Counted from the first letter of the stretch, positions 26,960-37,381 are shown. The stretch is 64,000 nt of DNA from Paenibacillus ferrarius (GCF_002027705.1 NZ_MBTG01000017.1:109927-173926); one strand, 5' to 3'. Notes: generated by a model from the letters alone, not told the origin. Numbers and translations are program-made.

Positions 26960-27859
26960 ATGTTGAAGGCGTCAAGGATTCGCGAATCGCAAGGCGACCG
27001 ATTGTTTCTAGTCGGCATCTACTTTTTTTTGAGCTTAGTGTTGATTATCGTCCTGTTTCCACTCATTTTTATCATCTCTTCATCGTTCAGCTCACCGCAA
27101 GCCGTCGTATCTGGCAAGGTGTGGTTGTTTCCTGTAGACGTTACGCTCGAAGGCTATAAAGCGGTGTTCCGCAATCCGCAAATCGTGTCCGGGTACTTGA
27201 ATTCGCTTTTTTATGCGGTAGTTGGTACAGCCGTTAACGTCGTTTTGACCGTTATGCTTGCCTATCCGATTGCCAGAAAAACGTTCTTCGGCCGAAATGC
27301 CATCATGGTGCTTCTAGTCATTACGATGATGTTCGACGGTGGGCTTATCCCCTTCTATCTCGTTGTGAAAAGCCTGCACATCCTCGACACGCGTTGGGCG
27401 ATGATTTTACCGGGAGCGATGGCGGTATTTCAAGTGATTATCGCTCGCACCTTTTTCCAGACCTCGATTCCCGATGAGATTGCTGAGGCCGCCGAACTCG
27501 ATGGCTGCAGCGATTTGCGATTCATTGTGAGCATCGTCATTCCTCTCTCTAAGCCGATTCTGGCTGTACTGACGCTGATGTATGCGGTCGGCCACTGGAA
27601 CGCTTATTTCGATGCTTTGATTTTCCTCAAATCGCCGGATTTGTTCCCACTCCAGATTGTGCTGCGCAACATTCTTATTCTGAACACAATAGATCCAACC
27701 ATGGTCTCCAAGGTGGATCAGATGTTGGCTCAGCAAGGTTTGAAAGATTTGCTCAAGTATTCGCTAATCGTTGTTGCGAGCGCGCCCGTTCTGATCATTT
27801 ATCCATTCGTGCAAAAGTATTTTGTGAAGGGCGTCATGATCGGTTCATTGAAAGGATAA
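26960..27859 (+). CDS. YtcP-type carbohydrate ABC transporter permease
   Basis: A 299-residue partner permease with six membrane segments, the EAAELDGCSDLRFIV EAA loop and the MMFDGGLIPFYLVVKSL segment characteristic of YtcP proteins. It starts 12 bp after the LplB-type gene with a TAAGGAGG ribosome site, showing a tight operon. Confidence 0.9.
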   Translation: MLKASRIRESQGDRLFLVGIYFFLSLVLIIVLFPLIFIISSSFSSPQAVVSGKVWLFPVDVTLEGYKAVFRNPQIVSGYLNSLFYAVVGTAVNVVLTVMLAYPIARKTFFGRNAIMVLLVITMMFDGGLIPFYLVVKSLHILDTRWAMILPGAMAVFQVIIARTFFQTSIPDEIAEAAELDGCSDLRFIVSIVIPLSKPILAVLTLMYAVGHWNAYFDALIFLKSPDLFPLQIVLRNILILNTIDPTMVSKVDQMLAQQGLKDLLKYSLIVVASAPVLIIYPFVQKYFVKGVMIGSLKG

Positions 27860-27985
27860 CGCTTGGAAGGTACCCCATGCCCAACCATAAAGGAGGTGGT
27901 GCAGCAGCGGTGCAGCATAGATCAGCTAGGAATACTTTCTAATGCATAAATGACATAGTTTAATAAAATGGGAGGCGTCGACAAG

Positions 27986-29680
27986 ATGAAAAAGTGGAAA
28001 AAATCTTACACTGGCACTTTGGGAGCTGCCCTCTGTTTCTCGCTCGTTTTGAGCGCATGCAGCACGGATTCGGGTAAACCTGCAGACAATATACCTTCAG
28101 GCGGAGCGCCGGTAGCAAGCGACGTATTTTCACCTGTTGGGCAATTTCCGATTGTCAATAAGCCTATGACGATCAAAATGTTTGCACCGCAGCTTGCCGT
28201 ACTCGAGAATATGGAGACCAATTCCTTTACGAAATACCTCCAAGACAAGACGAATATTCAGATCAAATGGGATCTCGTACCAGATAAAGCACTTAACGAC
28301 CGCAAACAGCTAATGCTGGCAAGCGGCGATTATCCCGAAGTGATTTTGCAAGGGAGCTTAACCAAAGAAGAGCAGATGAAGTATGGCAAACAGGGCGTGT
28401 TTATTCCGCTGAACGATTTGATTGATAAGTATATGCCTAACTTCAAGAAGGCCATGGCTGAACTGCCTTACTTGAAGAGTTCCATCACGACGCCTGACGG
28501 CAACATATATGCGCTTCCGCAAGTAAACGAGTGCTATCACTGCAATTATGCTCAAAAAATGTGGATTAACCAGTCTTGGTTGGATAAGCTTGGGCTGAAA
28601 ATGCCAACAACGACGGATGAGTTTTACGAAGTGCTGAAAGCTTTTAAAGAAAGAGATCCGAACGGCAACGGTAAAAAGGACGAAATTCCGCTTACCGGCT
28701 CCGATGATATGTGGGCAGGGAACGTCGCCTCTTTCTTGATGAATGCTTTCATCATCGACGACCAGGTGGACAAAGACAGTGGGACTTTCCTCCAGTTAAA
28801 AGATGGCAAGGTGGAGCTAGCAGCCAATAAAGCAGAATGGAAGCAGGGATTGCTGTACCTGAACAAGCTCTATAAGGAAGGTCTGATCGATCCGGCGTCC
28901 TTCACACAAAACTCCGATGCCATTCAGCAGCTCGGCAACCGCCAGGACGCAAACGTGATGGGAAGCATCACCACTGCACTGATCAGTTATGCGCATTCCC
29001 CGGACGAGAAGCACCCGCGCCACAAAGAATATGTCACCGTACCTCCGCTCAAAGGACCAAACGGCGTGCAGCAAGCCGGATATTTTGCAGGAGTGGGCAA
29101 CTCGCAAATGGCCATTACGAACAAAGCGACGAAAGAACAGCAAATTGCTGCGATCCGCATGGCCGACTACTTGTACACGGAAGAAGCGATTGTGCTCGAA
29201 GAACGCGGTCTGGAGAACAAAGGATGGCGCAAAGCGAAGGACGGCGAGCTGGATATGAACGGCAAGCAAGCGAAATATGCGATTATTCCTGATGTTGAAA
29301 CCAAAACGACATATAACGACCGTTGGGATCAGCTCGGCCCGTCGCTCCGCACGTTCCAATATCGCGATTCTTGGGCAGCTTCACAGGATCCGCTTGCCGA
29401 AGGTGCATACGAGGTTCGTTTGAAGCGTGAATCGGCCAAATATGAACCATTTCAATCGAAGCAGAATTACCCGTCCAGCGTATTCATCGCATTGGAAGAC
29501 GCACAAGTTGCGGCTCAACTGAAGACGTCAATTCGCGATTACGTCAAGTCCAACATGGCGCAGTTTATAACGGGAAGCAAAGACATCGAGAAAGATTGGG
29601 ACAGCTATGTAAAAGGCTTCGATGGCTTGCAGCTCGGCAAATATATTGAAATTTATCAAAAGGCGGTTGCCAAAAAGTAA
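27986..29680 (+). CDS. extracellular sugar-binding lipoprotein (LipO type)
   Basis: A 564-residue solute-binding protein with a lipoprotein signal (LVLSAC, Cys near residue 22) and the length typical of LplA/LipO-type proteins paired with LplB/YtcP permeases. ATG 27986 is chosen because GGGAGG lies nine bases before it; the ATG at 27968 overlaps that site. The downstream fucosidase suggests fucosylated glycans as ligand; this is inference. Confidence 0.88.
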   Translation: MKKWKKSYTGTLGAALCFSLVLSACSTDSGKPADNIPSGGAPVASDVFSPVGQFPIVNKPMTIKMFAPQLAVLENMETNSFTKYLQDKTNIQIKWDLVPDKALNDRKQLMLASGDYPEVILQGSLTKEEQMKYGKQGVFIPLNDLIDKYMPNFKKAMAELPYLKSSITTPDGNIYALPQVNECYHCNYAQKMWINQSWLDKLGLKMPTTTDEFYEVLKAFKERDPNGNGKKDEIPLTGSDDMWAGNVASFLMNAFIIDDQVDKDSGTFLQLKDGKVELAANKAEWKQGLLYLNKLYKEGLIDPASFTQNSDAIQQLGNRQDANVMGSITTALISYAHSPDEKHPRHKEYVTVPPLKGPNGVQQAGYFAGVGNSQMAITNKATKEQQIAAIRMADYLYTEEAIVLEERGLENKGWRKAKDGELDMNGKQAKYAIIPDVETKTTYNDRWDQLGPSLRTFQYRDSWAASQDPLAEGAYEVRLKRESAKYEPFQSKQNYPSSVFIALEDAQVAAQLKTSIRDYVKSNMAQFITGSKDIEKDWDSYVKGFDGLQLGKYIEIYQKAVAKK

Positions 29681-29715
29681 TTAGTGAACAAATGGGACAA
29701 GAAAGGTCGGATTAT

Positions 29716-30975
29716 ATGAATCTTGTTGAAAAGTTAACCCCTACAACCCGTCAGCTTGCATTTCAAGATTGGGAATTCGGATTGTTCCTTCATTTTGGAC
29801 TGCGCACCTTTTATGAAGGATATGTTGATTTTGATGAAAGGCGAATGCAGCCGGTTGCTTTCAACCCTGTTCTTTTGGATTGCGAACAATGGATCCGAAC
29901 GGCCAAAGAAGCGGGAATGAACTATGCCGTATTAACTGCGAAGCATCATGACGGTTTTTCCAATTGGCCTTCCCGTTACAGTCAATTTAGTGTGGCGGCT
30001 TCTCCGTGGAAGGATGGGAAAGGAGATGTCATTCGCGAATTTGTGGATGCTTGCCGAAAATATGGTGTAAAACCAGGCTTGTACTATTCACCGTATGATG
30101 GTTCAGCCGACTTTTACACCCAGAATGCGAAGGCCTATGACGATTATTTCGTCAATCAAATAACTGAACTGCTCACCCAGTATGGAGAGATCGACATCCT
30201 TTGGTTTGACGGCTGCGGCTCTGAAGGGCACTCGTATGATTGGAATCGGATTATCGGTGAAATTCGCCGTATGCAGCCTGATATTTTAATTTTTAATATG
30301 GGAGATCCGGATTTTCGGTGGGTTGGAAACGAGGACGGGATTGCACCTGTTCCATGCTGGAATGAGGTTGATTCGACGGAGTTTTCAATTTTGACGGAGA
30401 AGAAGGAGCAGCTGGGTGATCGACTGTGGCTGCCTGCGGAGTGTGACGTCCAGATGCGGGGGAATTGGTTTTATAGCGATAACGATGAACATACCCTGAA
30501 AAGTGTGGAAGAACTTATGGGCATTTATTATCATTCCGTCGGCAGGGGGGCAAACTTGCTTCTCAATATTGGACCGGATCGCAACGGTTTGCTTCCGGAG
30601 AAGGATGTGGAGCGGCTTCTGGAATTCGGTTCAGAAATTCGCAGGCATTGGGGCAGCCCATTCGCCACACTTGCGCAATGTGAAAGAAGAGGGAATTGCT
30701 GGGTTTACGAGACTGAGTGTGCTCAGCTGCTCGACCAAATCGTCATCCAAGAGGATCTGAGTGCTGGCGAAAATGTAAGAAGCTTCAAGATTAGCGTCAT
30801 TACCCAAAAGACAAGACGCTCTGTGACCATTTATGAGGGACAGCATATCGGACATAAGGCAATTATTCGTGTCCCGACCATTAGAATCCGGGGCATAATC
30901 GTTGAAATCACTGAAAGTGATCAAGAGGCGGTACTGCAAGGACTAAGCTTTCATCATGCTGGTGAGGGAAAATGA
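29716..30975 (+). CDS. GH29 alpha-L-fucosidase
   Basis: A 419-residue glycoside hydrolase family 29 protein. Visible family motifs are GLFLHFGLRTF near the N-terminus, TAKHHDGFSNWPS, and IDILWFDGCG, whose Asp is the expected nucleophile. GH29 enzymes release alpha-linked L-fucose with retention. No signal peptide is seen, so fucosides are probably hydrolysed in the cytoplasm after import by the transporter just upstream. ATG 29716 fits the family N-terminus better than ATG 29692. Confidence 0.88.
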   Translation: MNLVEKLTPTTRQLAFQDWEFGLFLHFGLRTFYEGYVDFDERRMQPVAFNPVLLDCEQWIRTAKEAGMNYAVLTAKHHDGFSNWPSRYSQFSVAASPWKDGKGDVIREFVDACRKYGVKPGLYYSPYDGSADFYTQNAKAYDDYFVNQITELLTQYGEIDILWFDGCGSEGHSYDWNRIIGEIRRMQPDILIFNMGDPDFRWVGNEDGIAPVPCWNEVDSTEFSILTEKKEQLGDRLWLPAECDVQMRGNWFYSDNDEHTLKSVEELMGIYYHSVGRGANLLLNIGPDRNGLLPEKDVERLLEFGSEIRRHWGSPFATLAQCERRGNCWVYETECAQLLDQIVIQEDLSAGENVRSFKISVITQKTRRSVTIYEGQHIGHKAIIRVPTIRIRGIIVEITESDQEAVLQGLSFHHAGEGK

Positions 30976-30991
30976 GAATATACTAAAACAA

Positions 30992-31030
30992 TCCCGATGT
31001 GGCTCAAAGCCTTAATACATCGGGATGTTT
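30992..31030. terminator. bidirectional terminator (copy 2 of the repeated hairpin)
   Basis: The same nested hairpin as at 9287 (TCCCGATGT / ACATCGGGA with inner GGCT / AGCC), one base different in the loop. It lies between convergent genes: fucosidase (plus) and histidine kinase (minus). Confidence 0.78.
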
Positions 31031-31065
31031 TACGTATGCATGGATGGAATATTTGGCTTGTTTGC

Positions 31066-32805
31066 TCAGCAAGGCAACAGGATCTCAATTTTCGTGCCTT
31101 GCCACACTTTGGATTGTACCTGGATTTCACCGCCGTGCGTTTCCACGATGGTTTTGGCGATACTCATCCCAAGGCCGGAGCCTTCCGTCGACTCCTCGGT
31201 ATTCGTTCCCCGGTAGTAGCGATTGAATAAATGATGCAGCGTTTCCTCGTCCATCCCTTTGCCATTATCGATTACTCGTATGTATGCCTTGTCGTTCATC
31301 CTGCCGACAGAGACAGTGACGATCACGCTAGGCGGGTTATGCTTCACGGCGTTGGACAGCAAATTGTCCATCAGCCGCACCAGCCAGGTTTCATCAGCCT
31401 GGATTAGCAGGGGACGCTCCTCCCCCACATAGTGAAACCGATACTCAGACATCATGGTGTCGTTGACGTACTTCAGTACGGAGCAGCGCACCAGCTCAAC
31501 CAAGTCGATCTCCCGAACCTTCATGATCGAATCCCCCTGCTTGAGCTGATGAATCAAAGAAAAGTCGGAGATCAACTCCAGCATATAATCCCCCTTCTCC
31601 CGAATCGTCGCTCCCATGATCCGCATCTCCTCATGGCTCCATTGCTCAGGCAGGCTCTCCAGCATATACCCATAGCCTTGAATCGTGGCCAAGGGTGTGC
31701 GCAGATCATGGGAGATTCCTGACATCCACTCCGCTTGCGCCTTCTCCAGCCGCTCCCGTTCCTTCTCCGTCTGAGCCAATTGATGAGTCATCTGATAGAA
31801 GGATTTGATCACTTCCTTGTAGAGCCTGTAGCTGATTCGCATCGTCCCGTTGCGGCGGAATACCCTGCGCATGTCCTTGGCGGTCAGCACTTGGTCGTAT
31901 TGCCCCTTGCGCATGCGTTCGAACCAGCCGGCGAACAGAATCAGCGGCTGACCGTAGCGGTAGCCATGCCAGATGGAAACTGGCAGCGCCAAGAGCAGGA
32001 TCAGGCCTGCAAACCAAGCGAGGCCTCGCGTTGCCGATTCCATTACAGGATGCTTCAGAGGGGCTCCCACTGCATGGGACGTATAGAGGATCCAGGTCAT
32101 TCCACTCGGCTTGTCCAGATGAGAGACAATATTCGTGTCATAGTTGCTGGGAGATTGCTGGATGGCCAGGATATCCAGCGGTCGATATGCCTTCTGCACG
32201 TAAGCTTCATCGCCGATGCCTTGTACGATATGGCTCTCGGGATCGATGACCTGAAGATAGCTGCCGGATTCGTGCAGCTGCTGGTCTAAGAAGGGAACTG
32301 CATCGCTGCGCACAATTCCATGCTGTTCGTAAGCGCCGAACCAGGCCACGAGCTGGTCAAGATCAGGATTTTGGTAGCCCAGCACATACAGAAGCGGCTC
32401 CTGGAAAGAAAAATTCAGCTGAGTGTGTACGGCATACGTCCCAAACGTTCGTGTCTCCTGAATATCGAGCAGTTGAGCGATGGAGTAGGAGGTCGGCAGC
32501 GTGTGATGCGGAGTTGTATTGACGGCGTAGATTACCTCGCCTTCGGCACTGACAACCTGCAGCCACATTCCTTTCTCCACGATGAGCTTCTCCCACTCAG
32601 GGGAGATCTCAATCGTCCCATCCTTGTAATGCGCTTCTTGAGCGATCTGCTGCAGGACGCCAACCGGAAAGTTCCGGCGTATCTCATTACTCGTCATGTT
32701 CTGGAAAAATAGGATGCAGGCAACCAGAGTAATAGCCACAATTAGCAGGGCATAGAAAATCAATTGATATGTGAAGTGGAATGCCATGCGCCGCTGGATC
32801 TTCAT
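31066..32805 (-). CDS. sensor histidine kinase
   Basis: A 579-residue membrane kinase: helix about 13-35, a large extracytoplasmic sensor, second helix about 257-280, HAMP-like linker, HisKA box SGISHDLRTPLATIQG with the phospho-acceptor His near residue 365, and a HATPase domain with N box NLLSNAVKHN, DNGKGMD and GSGLGMSIAK. Its ATG overlaps the response-regulator stop (ATGA), so the two are translationally coupled. The stimulus is unknown. Confidence 0.92.
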   Translation of the reverse strand: MKIQRRMAFHFTYQLIFYALLIVAITLVACILFFQNMTSNEIRRNFPVGVLQQIAQEAHYKDGTIEISPEWEKLIVEKGMWLQVVSAEGEVIYAVNTTPHHTLPTSYSIAQLLDIQETRTFGTYAVHTQLNFSFQEPLLYVLGYQNPDLDQLVAWFGAYEQHGIVRSDAVPFLDQQLHESGSYLQVIDPESHIVQGIGDEAYVQKAYRPLDILAIQQSPSNYDTNIVSHLDKPSGMTWILYTSHAVGAPLKHPVMESATRGLAWFAGLILLLALPVSIWHGYRYGQPLILFAGWFERMRKGQYDQVLTAKDMRRVFRRNGTMRISYRLYKEVIKSFYQMTHQLAQTEKERERLEKAQAEWMSGISHDLRTPLATIQGYGYMLESLPEQWSHEEMRIMGATIREKGDYMLELISDFSLIHQLKQGDSIMKVREIDLVELVRCSVLKYVNDTMMSEYRFHYVGEERPLLIQADETWLVRLMDNLLSNAVKHNPPSVIVTVSVGRMNDKAYIRVIDNGKGMDEETLHHLFNRYYRGTNTEESTEGSGLGMSIAKTIVETHGGEIQVQSKVWQGTKIEILLPC

Positions 32806-33536
32806 CGCTCCTGCGGCTCCTTCACCAGCTTGTAGCCGAGTCCGCGCACAGTAAGCAGCAGCTTCGGGTTGCCGGGATCGATCTCGATCCGCTCCCGGAT
32901 GCGTCGGATATGCACCATCACGGTCGAATCATCACCCTGTCCGTTAATCCCCCAAACTTTGTCGTAGAGCTGTGTTTTGGAAAATACGATTCCGGGAAAC
33001 TTGCAGAAATGCAGCAGCAGCTGGAAAACCTGCGCCGGACAAGGAACAGGCTGTCCCTCTACAATCAGCTCACCCTCCGCTTCGTTGACGGCGAAGCGGC
33101 CGAACCGGAAAACGCCCGGTTGAGACCCCTTAACCGGACTCGCTGTGGGGGCTTCCGGCTCTAGACGGCGTATACGCGCCAGAATTCTTGCGGCCACCTC
33201 CAGGGGATTGAAGGGCTTCGTAATATAATCATCCCCACCCATGGCGAAACCCCGCAGGACATCGAGATCTGAAGCCTTGGCTGTCAGAAAGAAAATATGC
33301 GGATTCCCGAATTCGCGGAGCTTGGAGATGAGCTCCAGCCCGCTGCCGTCGGGGAGCATAATGTCGAGCAGGACGATATCGGGGACTTCACGTTTCGCTA
33401 AATCGAGAGCTTCCGCACAGGTAGAAGCTGCGTACAGCTGCTGAAACCCTTCTCTGCGAAGCACCATTTGCAGCATTGTAACAATCGAAGGTTCATCGTC
33501 GACGATTGCAATTTTAATATCGGATAGACTTGTCAT
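32802..33536 (-). CDS. OmpR-family response regulator
   Basis: A 244-residue regulator: receiver domain with acidic pocket VDDEPS and phospho-acceptor Asp in LLDIMLPDGSG, the switch residues TAKASD and KPF, then an OmpR winged helix ending in VHIRRIRERIEIDP and VRGLGYKL. ATG 33536, preceded by AAAGGGTG, is preferred to 33575. Partner of the kinase encoded just downstream. Confidence 0.92.
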   Translation of the reverse strand: MTSLSDIKIAIVDDEPSIVTMLQMVLRREGFQQLYAASTCAEALDLAKREVPDIVLLDIMLPDGSGLELISKLREFGNPHIFFLTAKASDLDVLRGFAMGGDDYITKPFNPLEVAARILARIRRLEPEAPTASPVKGSQPGVFRFGRFAVNEAEGELIVEGQPVPCPAQVFQLLLHFCKFPGIVFSKTQLYDKVWGINGQGDDSTVMVHIRRIRERIEIDPGNPKLLLTVRGLGYKLVKEPQER

Positions 33537-34195
33537 TGTTTTCACCCTTTTCCATTTCCATAGTAGCATACTCACATGAACAGAACCTAAACAGCGGGAG
33601 CGAAATTAAGCTGATGTTCAGCTATTCGTTTAGGCTCCGTTTCAATGTGGCTGGTAGGATAGGGGATGAGCATCCTATTGGAACATTCAGGAGGTATGGT
33701 TCGTCTCTTGTCACCGCAGATCTTGTTGTACCCAAGTCGTTATTTTCGTTCTCCGCCGTGGTTTCGTCGAACCAGCTAGCGGTCGATAGCAAGTCTAACA
33801 AGGTTAAGCTGGCTTTGGACAAATCGGTTTGGAAGGTCATCGGTTTATGCTAATGTGGCGTTTCCAAGATGTACGGGATGAACACGTAGATGATTCGTAT
33901 AAAGCTGTTTACCCGAGCATCGAAGAGGGTTTGGGTTACACTCGGAAAAACCCTGCCCTCTTCTGCAGGAGTGTTCCGGGAGATCGAGTCGCTTTAGCCC
34001 CGACCTACGGTTCGGATACAAGGAGGTTGACGACCATTCGGGAAGAAACGATTGATGACACGATCATGGCAACCAAACTGAACCAAGCCGGCAGCGCCCA
34101 ATAGGAGCTCACCCGAAAAACGTCGGTTGGGACCGAAGCGGAAAACAGCAACAAGTGTATCACCCTATAGCCACACTAATTGAGGAGGAAAATTT
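33537..34195. other. unassigned region upstream of the YbjQ gene
   Basis: Several overlapping short frames exist on both strands, but none has a ribosome site plus a recognisable product. It must contain the response-regulator promoter at its left and the YbjQ promoter at its right. It may be decayed coding DNA. Confidence 0.4.
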
Positions 34196-34507
34196 ATGAT
34201 TATAACCACTACACCAACTATTGAAGGTTCCCCAATCAAGCAGTATCTAGGCATTGCCACCGGTGAAGTCATTATGGGAGCCAACGTATTCAGAGATTTT
34301 AAGGCTTCGATTACCGATCTTGTAGGGGGACGCTCCCGCGCTTACGAAGGCAAGCTTCAAGAAGCGAGAGATGCGGCATTTGTTGAAATGACCCAGAAAG
34401 CTTCGGGGATGGGAGCAAGTGGGATTGTCGGAGTCGACATTGATTACGAAGTCATTCGCGATGGCATGCTGATGGTTGCCGTAAGCGGGACGGCTGTGAT
34501 CGTTTAA
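34196..34507 (+). CDS. YbjQ/UPF0145 family protein
   Basis: A 103-residue protein with the family hallmarks: the GIATGEVIMGANVFRDF segment, AYEGKLQEARDAAF, and a C-terminal GASGIVGVDIDYEVI strand. YbjQ proteins form ring-shaped pentamers and are linked to heavy-metal or envelope functions, but no activity is established. GAGGAGG precedes ATG 34196. Complete and of usual length. Confidence 0.88.
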   Translation: MIITTTPTIEGSPIKQYLGIATGEVIMGANVFRDFKASITDLVGGRSRAYEGKLQEARDAAFVEMTQKASGMGASGIVGVDIDYEVIRDGMLMVAVSGTAVIV

Positions 34508-34647
34508 GCTGCCTCATCGACGCCGTTACGATTCAGGTAGCGGCATTTTTCTTCAACATCGTCATCAGGTTGCCCAGAAATAAGAACATAATCCAGTTCA
34601 GATGGTCGAACCGATTTATAGAAAATGTGGCTTTGCTGCAGAACCTG

Positions 34648-34880
34648 AATTCCTGCGATTGCTCATCTTTTGATGACTTTGAAGCAGTGTCAGGATCAAA
34701 TTCCTGCGAATGCTCATCTTTTGATGACTTTAAAGCAGTGTCAGGATCGAATTCCTGCGATTGCTCATTCTTTGATGACTTTAAAGCAGCGCAGGATCAA
34801 ATTCCTGCAAATGTGCATCTTTTTTTCTCAGAATCTACCTCTAGAACCTGAATTCCTGCTAATATGCATCTTTTGATGGA
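34648..34880 (+). repeat. tandem 51-bp repeats grading into decayed hairpin copies
   Basis: AATTCCTGC starts at 34648, 34699, 34750 and 34800, each followed by a GCTCATCTTTTGATGACTTT-like segment, and again near 34850 and 34912. The period of 51 bp (50 once) would keep a frame, but no start with ribosome site exists, so I treat it as non-coding repeat DNA. Confidence 0.7.
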
Positions 34881-34915
34881 TTTTTTCTAGTTTTAGGAAG
34901 AATAATCTATAAATT

Positions 34916-34937
34916 CCTGCACAATTGCAGGTTTTTT
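34916..34937 (+). terminator. terminator-like hairpin of the CTGCA family
   Basis: CCTGC-ACAATT-GCAGG followed by TTTTTT. A sister hairpin CTGCA-CTT-TTGCAG lies at 34977-34990. Both resemble the repeat units before them. Confidence 0.6.
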
Positions 34938-35037
34938 CATTTTATAAGCGATTTTGTTGAAAAAGCCTGCACTTTTGCAGTTTTCTCTGATAACACTGGA
35001 GTTATTCCAGTGGGATTTGGCGACAGGGTTGGAGCTG

Positions 35038-35452
<415 letters not shown>

Positions 35453-35615
35453 CGTTGCGTAGCAGCAGCTGTCACTGTTGCTATTGCAGTTGCAGCTGCC
35501 GCAGCAGTTAGGCGGACCAACTGGAGCCTCTTAAACAGAAAAGGCTGCCTCGCAGTCATTTTCGACTGTGAAGACAGCTTCTGAAAGGTGTGATTTCTCG
35601 TTATTTGGAGCTTTA

Positions 35616-37154
35616 TTATGCTTTGCGATACCAAGGAAGTCTTGATAAAGGTGCTTGAATCTCTTCCAATGCCGGTCCTTGAACGACAGAACCATCATCA
35701 CCAATCCAAGTACCCGTTGGGAAGTGAATTTGTCGAGATGTTTGTCCTTTTAAAAGAACAGGGGCTACGAGAATTTGATCGCCAAGCATGAATTGATCGC
35801 CCACAAGTGCATATCCTTCGTTGGGAAATACAAAATCCAAGTGCCGCATGATGGGGGCTCCGGTTGTCGCGGATTGTTGAGCCAACTGAAGTATCTCTGG
35901 CCCCAATTGTTCCCTTAGCTTGACGATGTCTAAGCAATAATTGAGCTGTTCATCATGAAGTACCCGCCAAGGGGCTAGCGAAAATTGCATGACAGGGAAT
36001 AGGGCCGAACATTGTGCATACCTGACGAATAATTCGCTGTCAAATTGGAAGTCAGATGAATTAAAGTCTCCGTCTAATCCACCTCCAATCATATCTGGAC
36101 AATTGTAGGCATAACCCATTAATCCTTGCGCGATGCCATTTGGAATTAGGTCTGCCAATCCGCCGCGTTCCCACGTATGAGCTTTATCCCGCTGCCGTTG
36201 AATGAGTGATTGTCCGCCGTTCTTCCAAGACATACGGTATTCGCTGAGCGGATATTTAGTTCCTAACTTTGCGAAGGCATGGCAATCATCGTTGAGTGGG
36301 AGTGTGTTATGCCATAAAACGGGTTTGCTAAAATCATCGGCATCCGGAATAACGGGCTCGCCTGCGTCAAATTTAAAACCGTCGATTGCATAACTCGTTA
36401 CGAGATCATCCAGTTGTTCGAGGAACCACTCTGCTGCTGCTTCCAAGGAATAATCAATCATAGCGCTGTAGCCGTTCCACCATTGTCGCAAGGCAGGTGT
36501 TCCATCTTTTGATTTAAGCAGATAGTCCTTTCTTTGCAGCATGCGAAAAACAGCGCTGTCGGGACTGACATAAGGACATACCCAGAGCATGATTTTGAAG
36601 CCCAATTGATGCAAGATGCGAACCATTTCTTTGGGATTAGGAAATCGTTCTTTGTTGAATTTCCAGTTGCCATAGTCGATCATCCAATTGTCGTCGATGA
36701 TTAATACCCCTGGAGGTAATCCATGATCTAAAATTGATTGCGCATATTGAATGATTTTATCTTGTGTCGGTTCGTAAAACATTTCTACCCACGTATTATA
36801 TTGCGGCGATATAAATGCCAATGGATCAGGAAACTTGCCCGAAGATGGAAAATAAGTGCGCGATACATGGTTAAAAACTTCAGCCAGAGTGTGATGTTCT
36901 TGTCCAGTAATAATTGGACTGTTTGCCTGCTGAATCAAAAGTTCATCTTCATGAAAAGAAAAAGCGAATGGCTCGTCGCTCCAAACAAAACGCCCCTTGT
37001 TCGATAAAAGCAATGGCGTTGCTTGATTATCGTCTATATGACGCAAGTTGCGCGAATAGTCGGATTTGCCGAATGGCATCAGAGCACCGTCATTTATAAC
37101 CCCGCCCCACCAATATTCGCCTGGCATTAGTTTTATCGTCTGACAGGTATCCAT
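35616..37154 (-). CDS. glycoside hydrolase family 31 enzyme
   Basis: A 512-residue GH31-type protein. The catalytic barrel carries IIDDNWM, FKIMLWVCPYVSPDS and YAIDGFKFDAGEP, where the Asp of KFDAGE is the expected nucleophile. GH31 covers alpha-glucosidases, alpha-xylosidases and related enzymes; the exact sugar is not clear. No signal peptide. ATG 37154 has AAGGGG upstream and matches a family N-terminus; the frame also opens at 37205. A TTTTGCGCAAAA operator lies 26 bp before the start, placing it in the local LacI regulon. Confidence 0.82.
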   Translation of the reverse strand: MDTCQTIKLMPGEYWWGGVINDGALMPFGKSDYSRNLRHIDDNQATPLLLSNKGRFVWSDEPFAFSFHEDELLIQQANSPIITGQEHHTLAEVFNHVSRTYFPSSGKFPDPLAFISPQYNTWVEMFYEPTQDKIIQYAQSILDHGLPPGVLIIDDNWMIDYGNWKFNKERFPNPKEMVRILHQLGFKIMLWVCPYVSPDSAVFRMLQRKDYLLKSKDGTPALRQWWNGYSAMIDYSLEAAAEWFLEQLDDLVTSYAIDGFKFDAGEPVIPDADDFSKPVLWHNTLPLNDDCHAFAKLGTKYPLSEYRMSWKNGGQSLIQRQRDKAHTWERGGLADLIPNGIAQGLMGYAYNCPDMIGGGLDGDFNSSDFQFDSELFVRYAQCSALFPVMQFSLAPWRVLHDEQLNYCLDIVKLREQLGPEILQLAQQSATTGAPIMRHLDFVFPNEGYALVGDQFMLGDQILVAPVLLKGQTSRQIHFPTGTWIGDDGSVVQGPALEEIQAPLSRLPWYRKA

Positions 37155-37179
37155 ATGAACAATCCCCTTGTAGTAAAAT

Positions 37180-37191
37180 TTTTGCGCAAAA
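37180..37191. promoter_or_regulatory. LacI-type operator before GH31
   Basis: Perfect palindrome TTTTGCGCAAAA with A/T-rich flanks. It shares the core TTGCGCAA with sites at 37325, 43958 and 44165, and TTGCGCAT at 39508. Confidence 0.68.
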
Positions 37192-37324
37192 GTTTTATAA
37201 CTCAATTTTATTCCGATTCGTTCTGACTGTCAATATTTAGATACACATTATAGGAGTGGTGCGGTATCAAGCGAAAAGTGATTGACGACAGGCAAAATTG
37301 GCGGTACACTTACTTTGTTAAAAC

Positions 37325-37332
37325 TTGCGCAA
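37325..37332. promoter_or_regulatory. LacI-type operator before the DUF4832 gene
   Basis: TTGCGCAA core in the divergent region between GH31 and the DUF4832 gene, flanked by AAAAC and ATTTTT. Confidence 0.65.
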
Positions 37333-37381
37333 ATTTTTAACAATCATTTTTCCGAAAGAAATGAACTTTTATTTATTTAAA

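Noticed and set aside
30671..30678. TTGCGCAA inside the fucosidase gene
   Set aside because: It is within coding sequence and lacks the A/T-rich palindromic flanks of the promoter sites; likely chance.
33530..34104. Several ORFs of 70-110 residues between the response regulator and YbjQ genes
   Set aside because: They overlap on both strands, have no ribosome site and no recognisable product.
34570..34851. 93-residue ORF with CDCSSFDDF repeats
   Set aside because: It arises from the 51-bp repeat, a multiple of three; no start signal.
34648..34880. CRISPR array
   Set aside because: The 51-bp units are contiguous without unique spacers and no cas gene is near.
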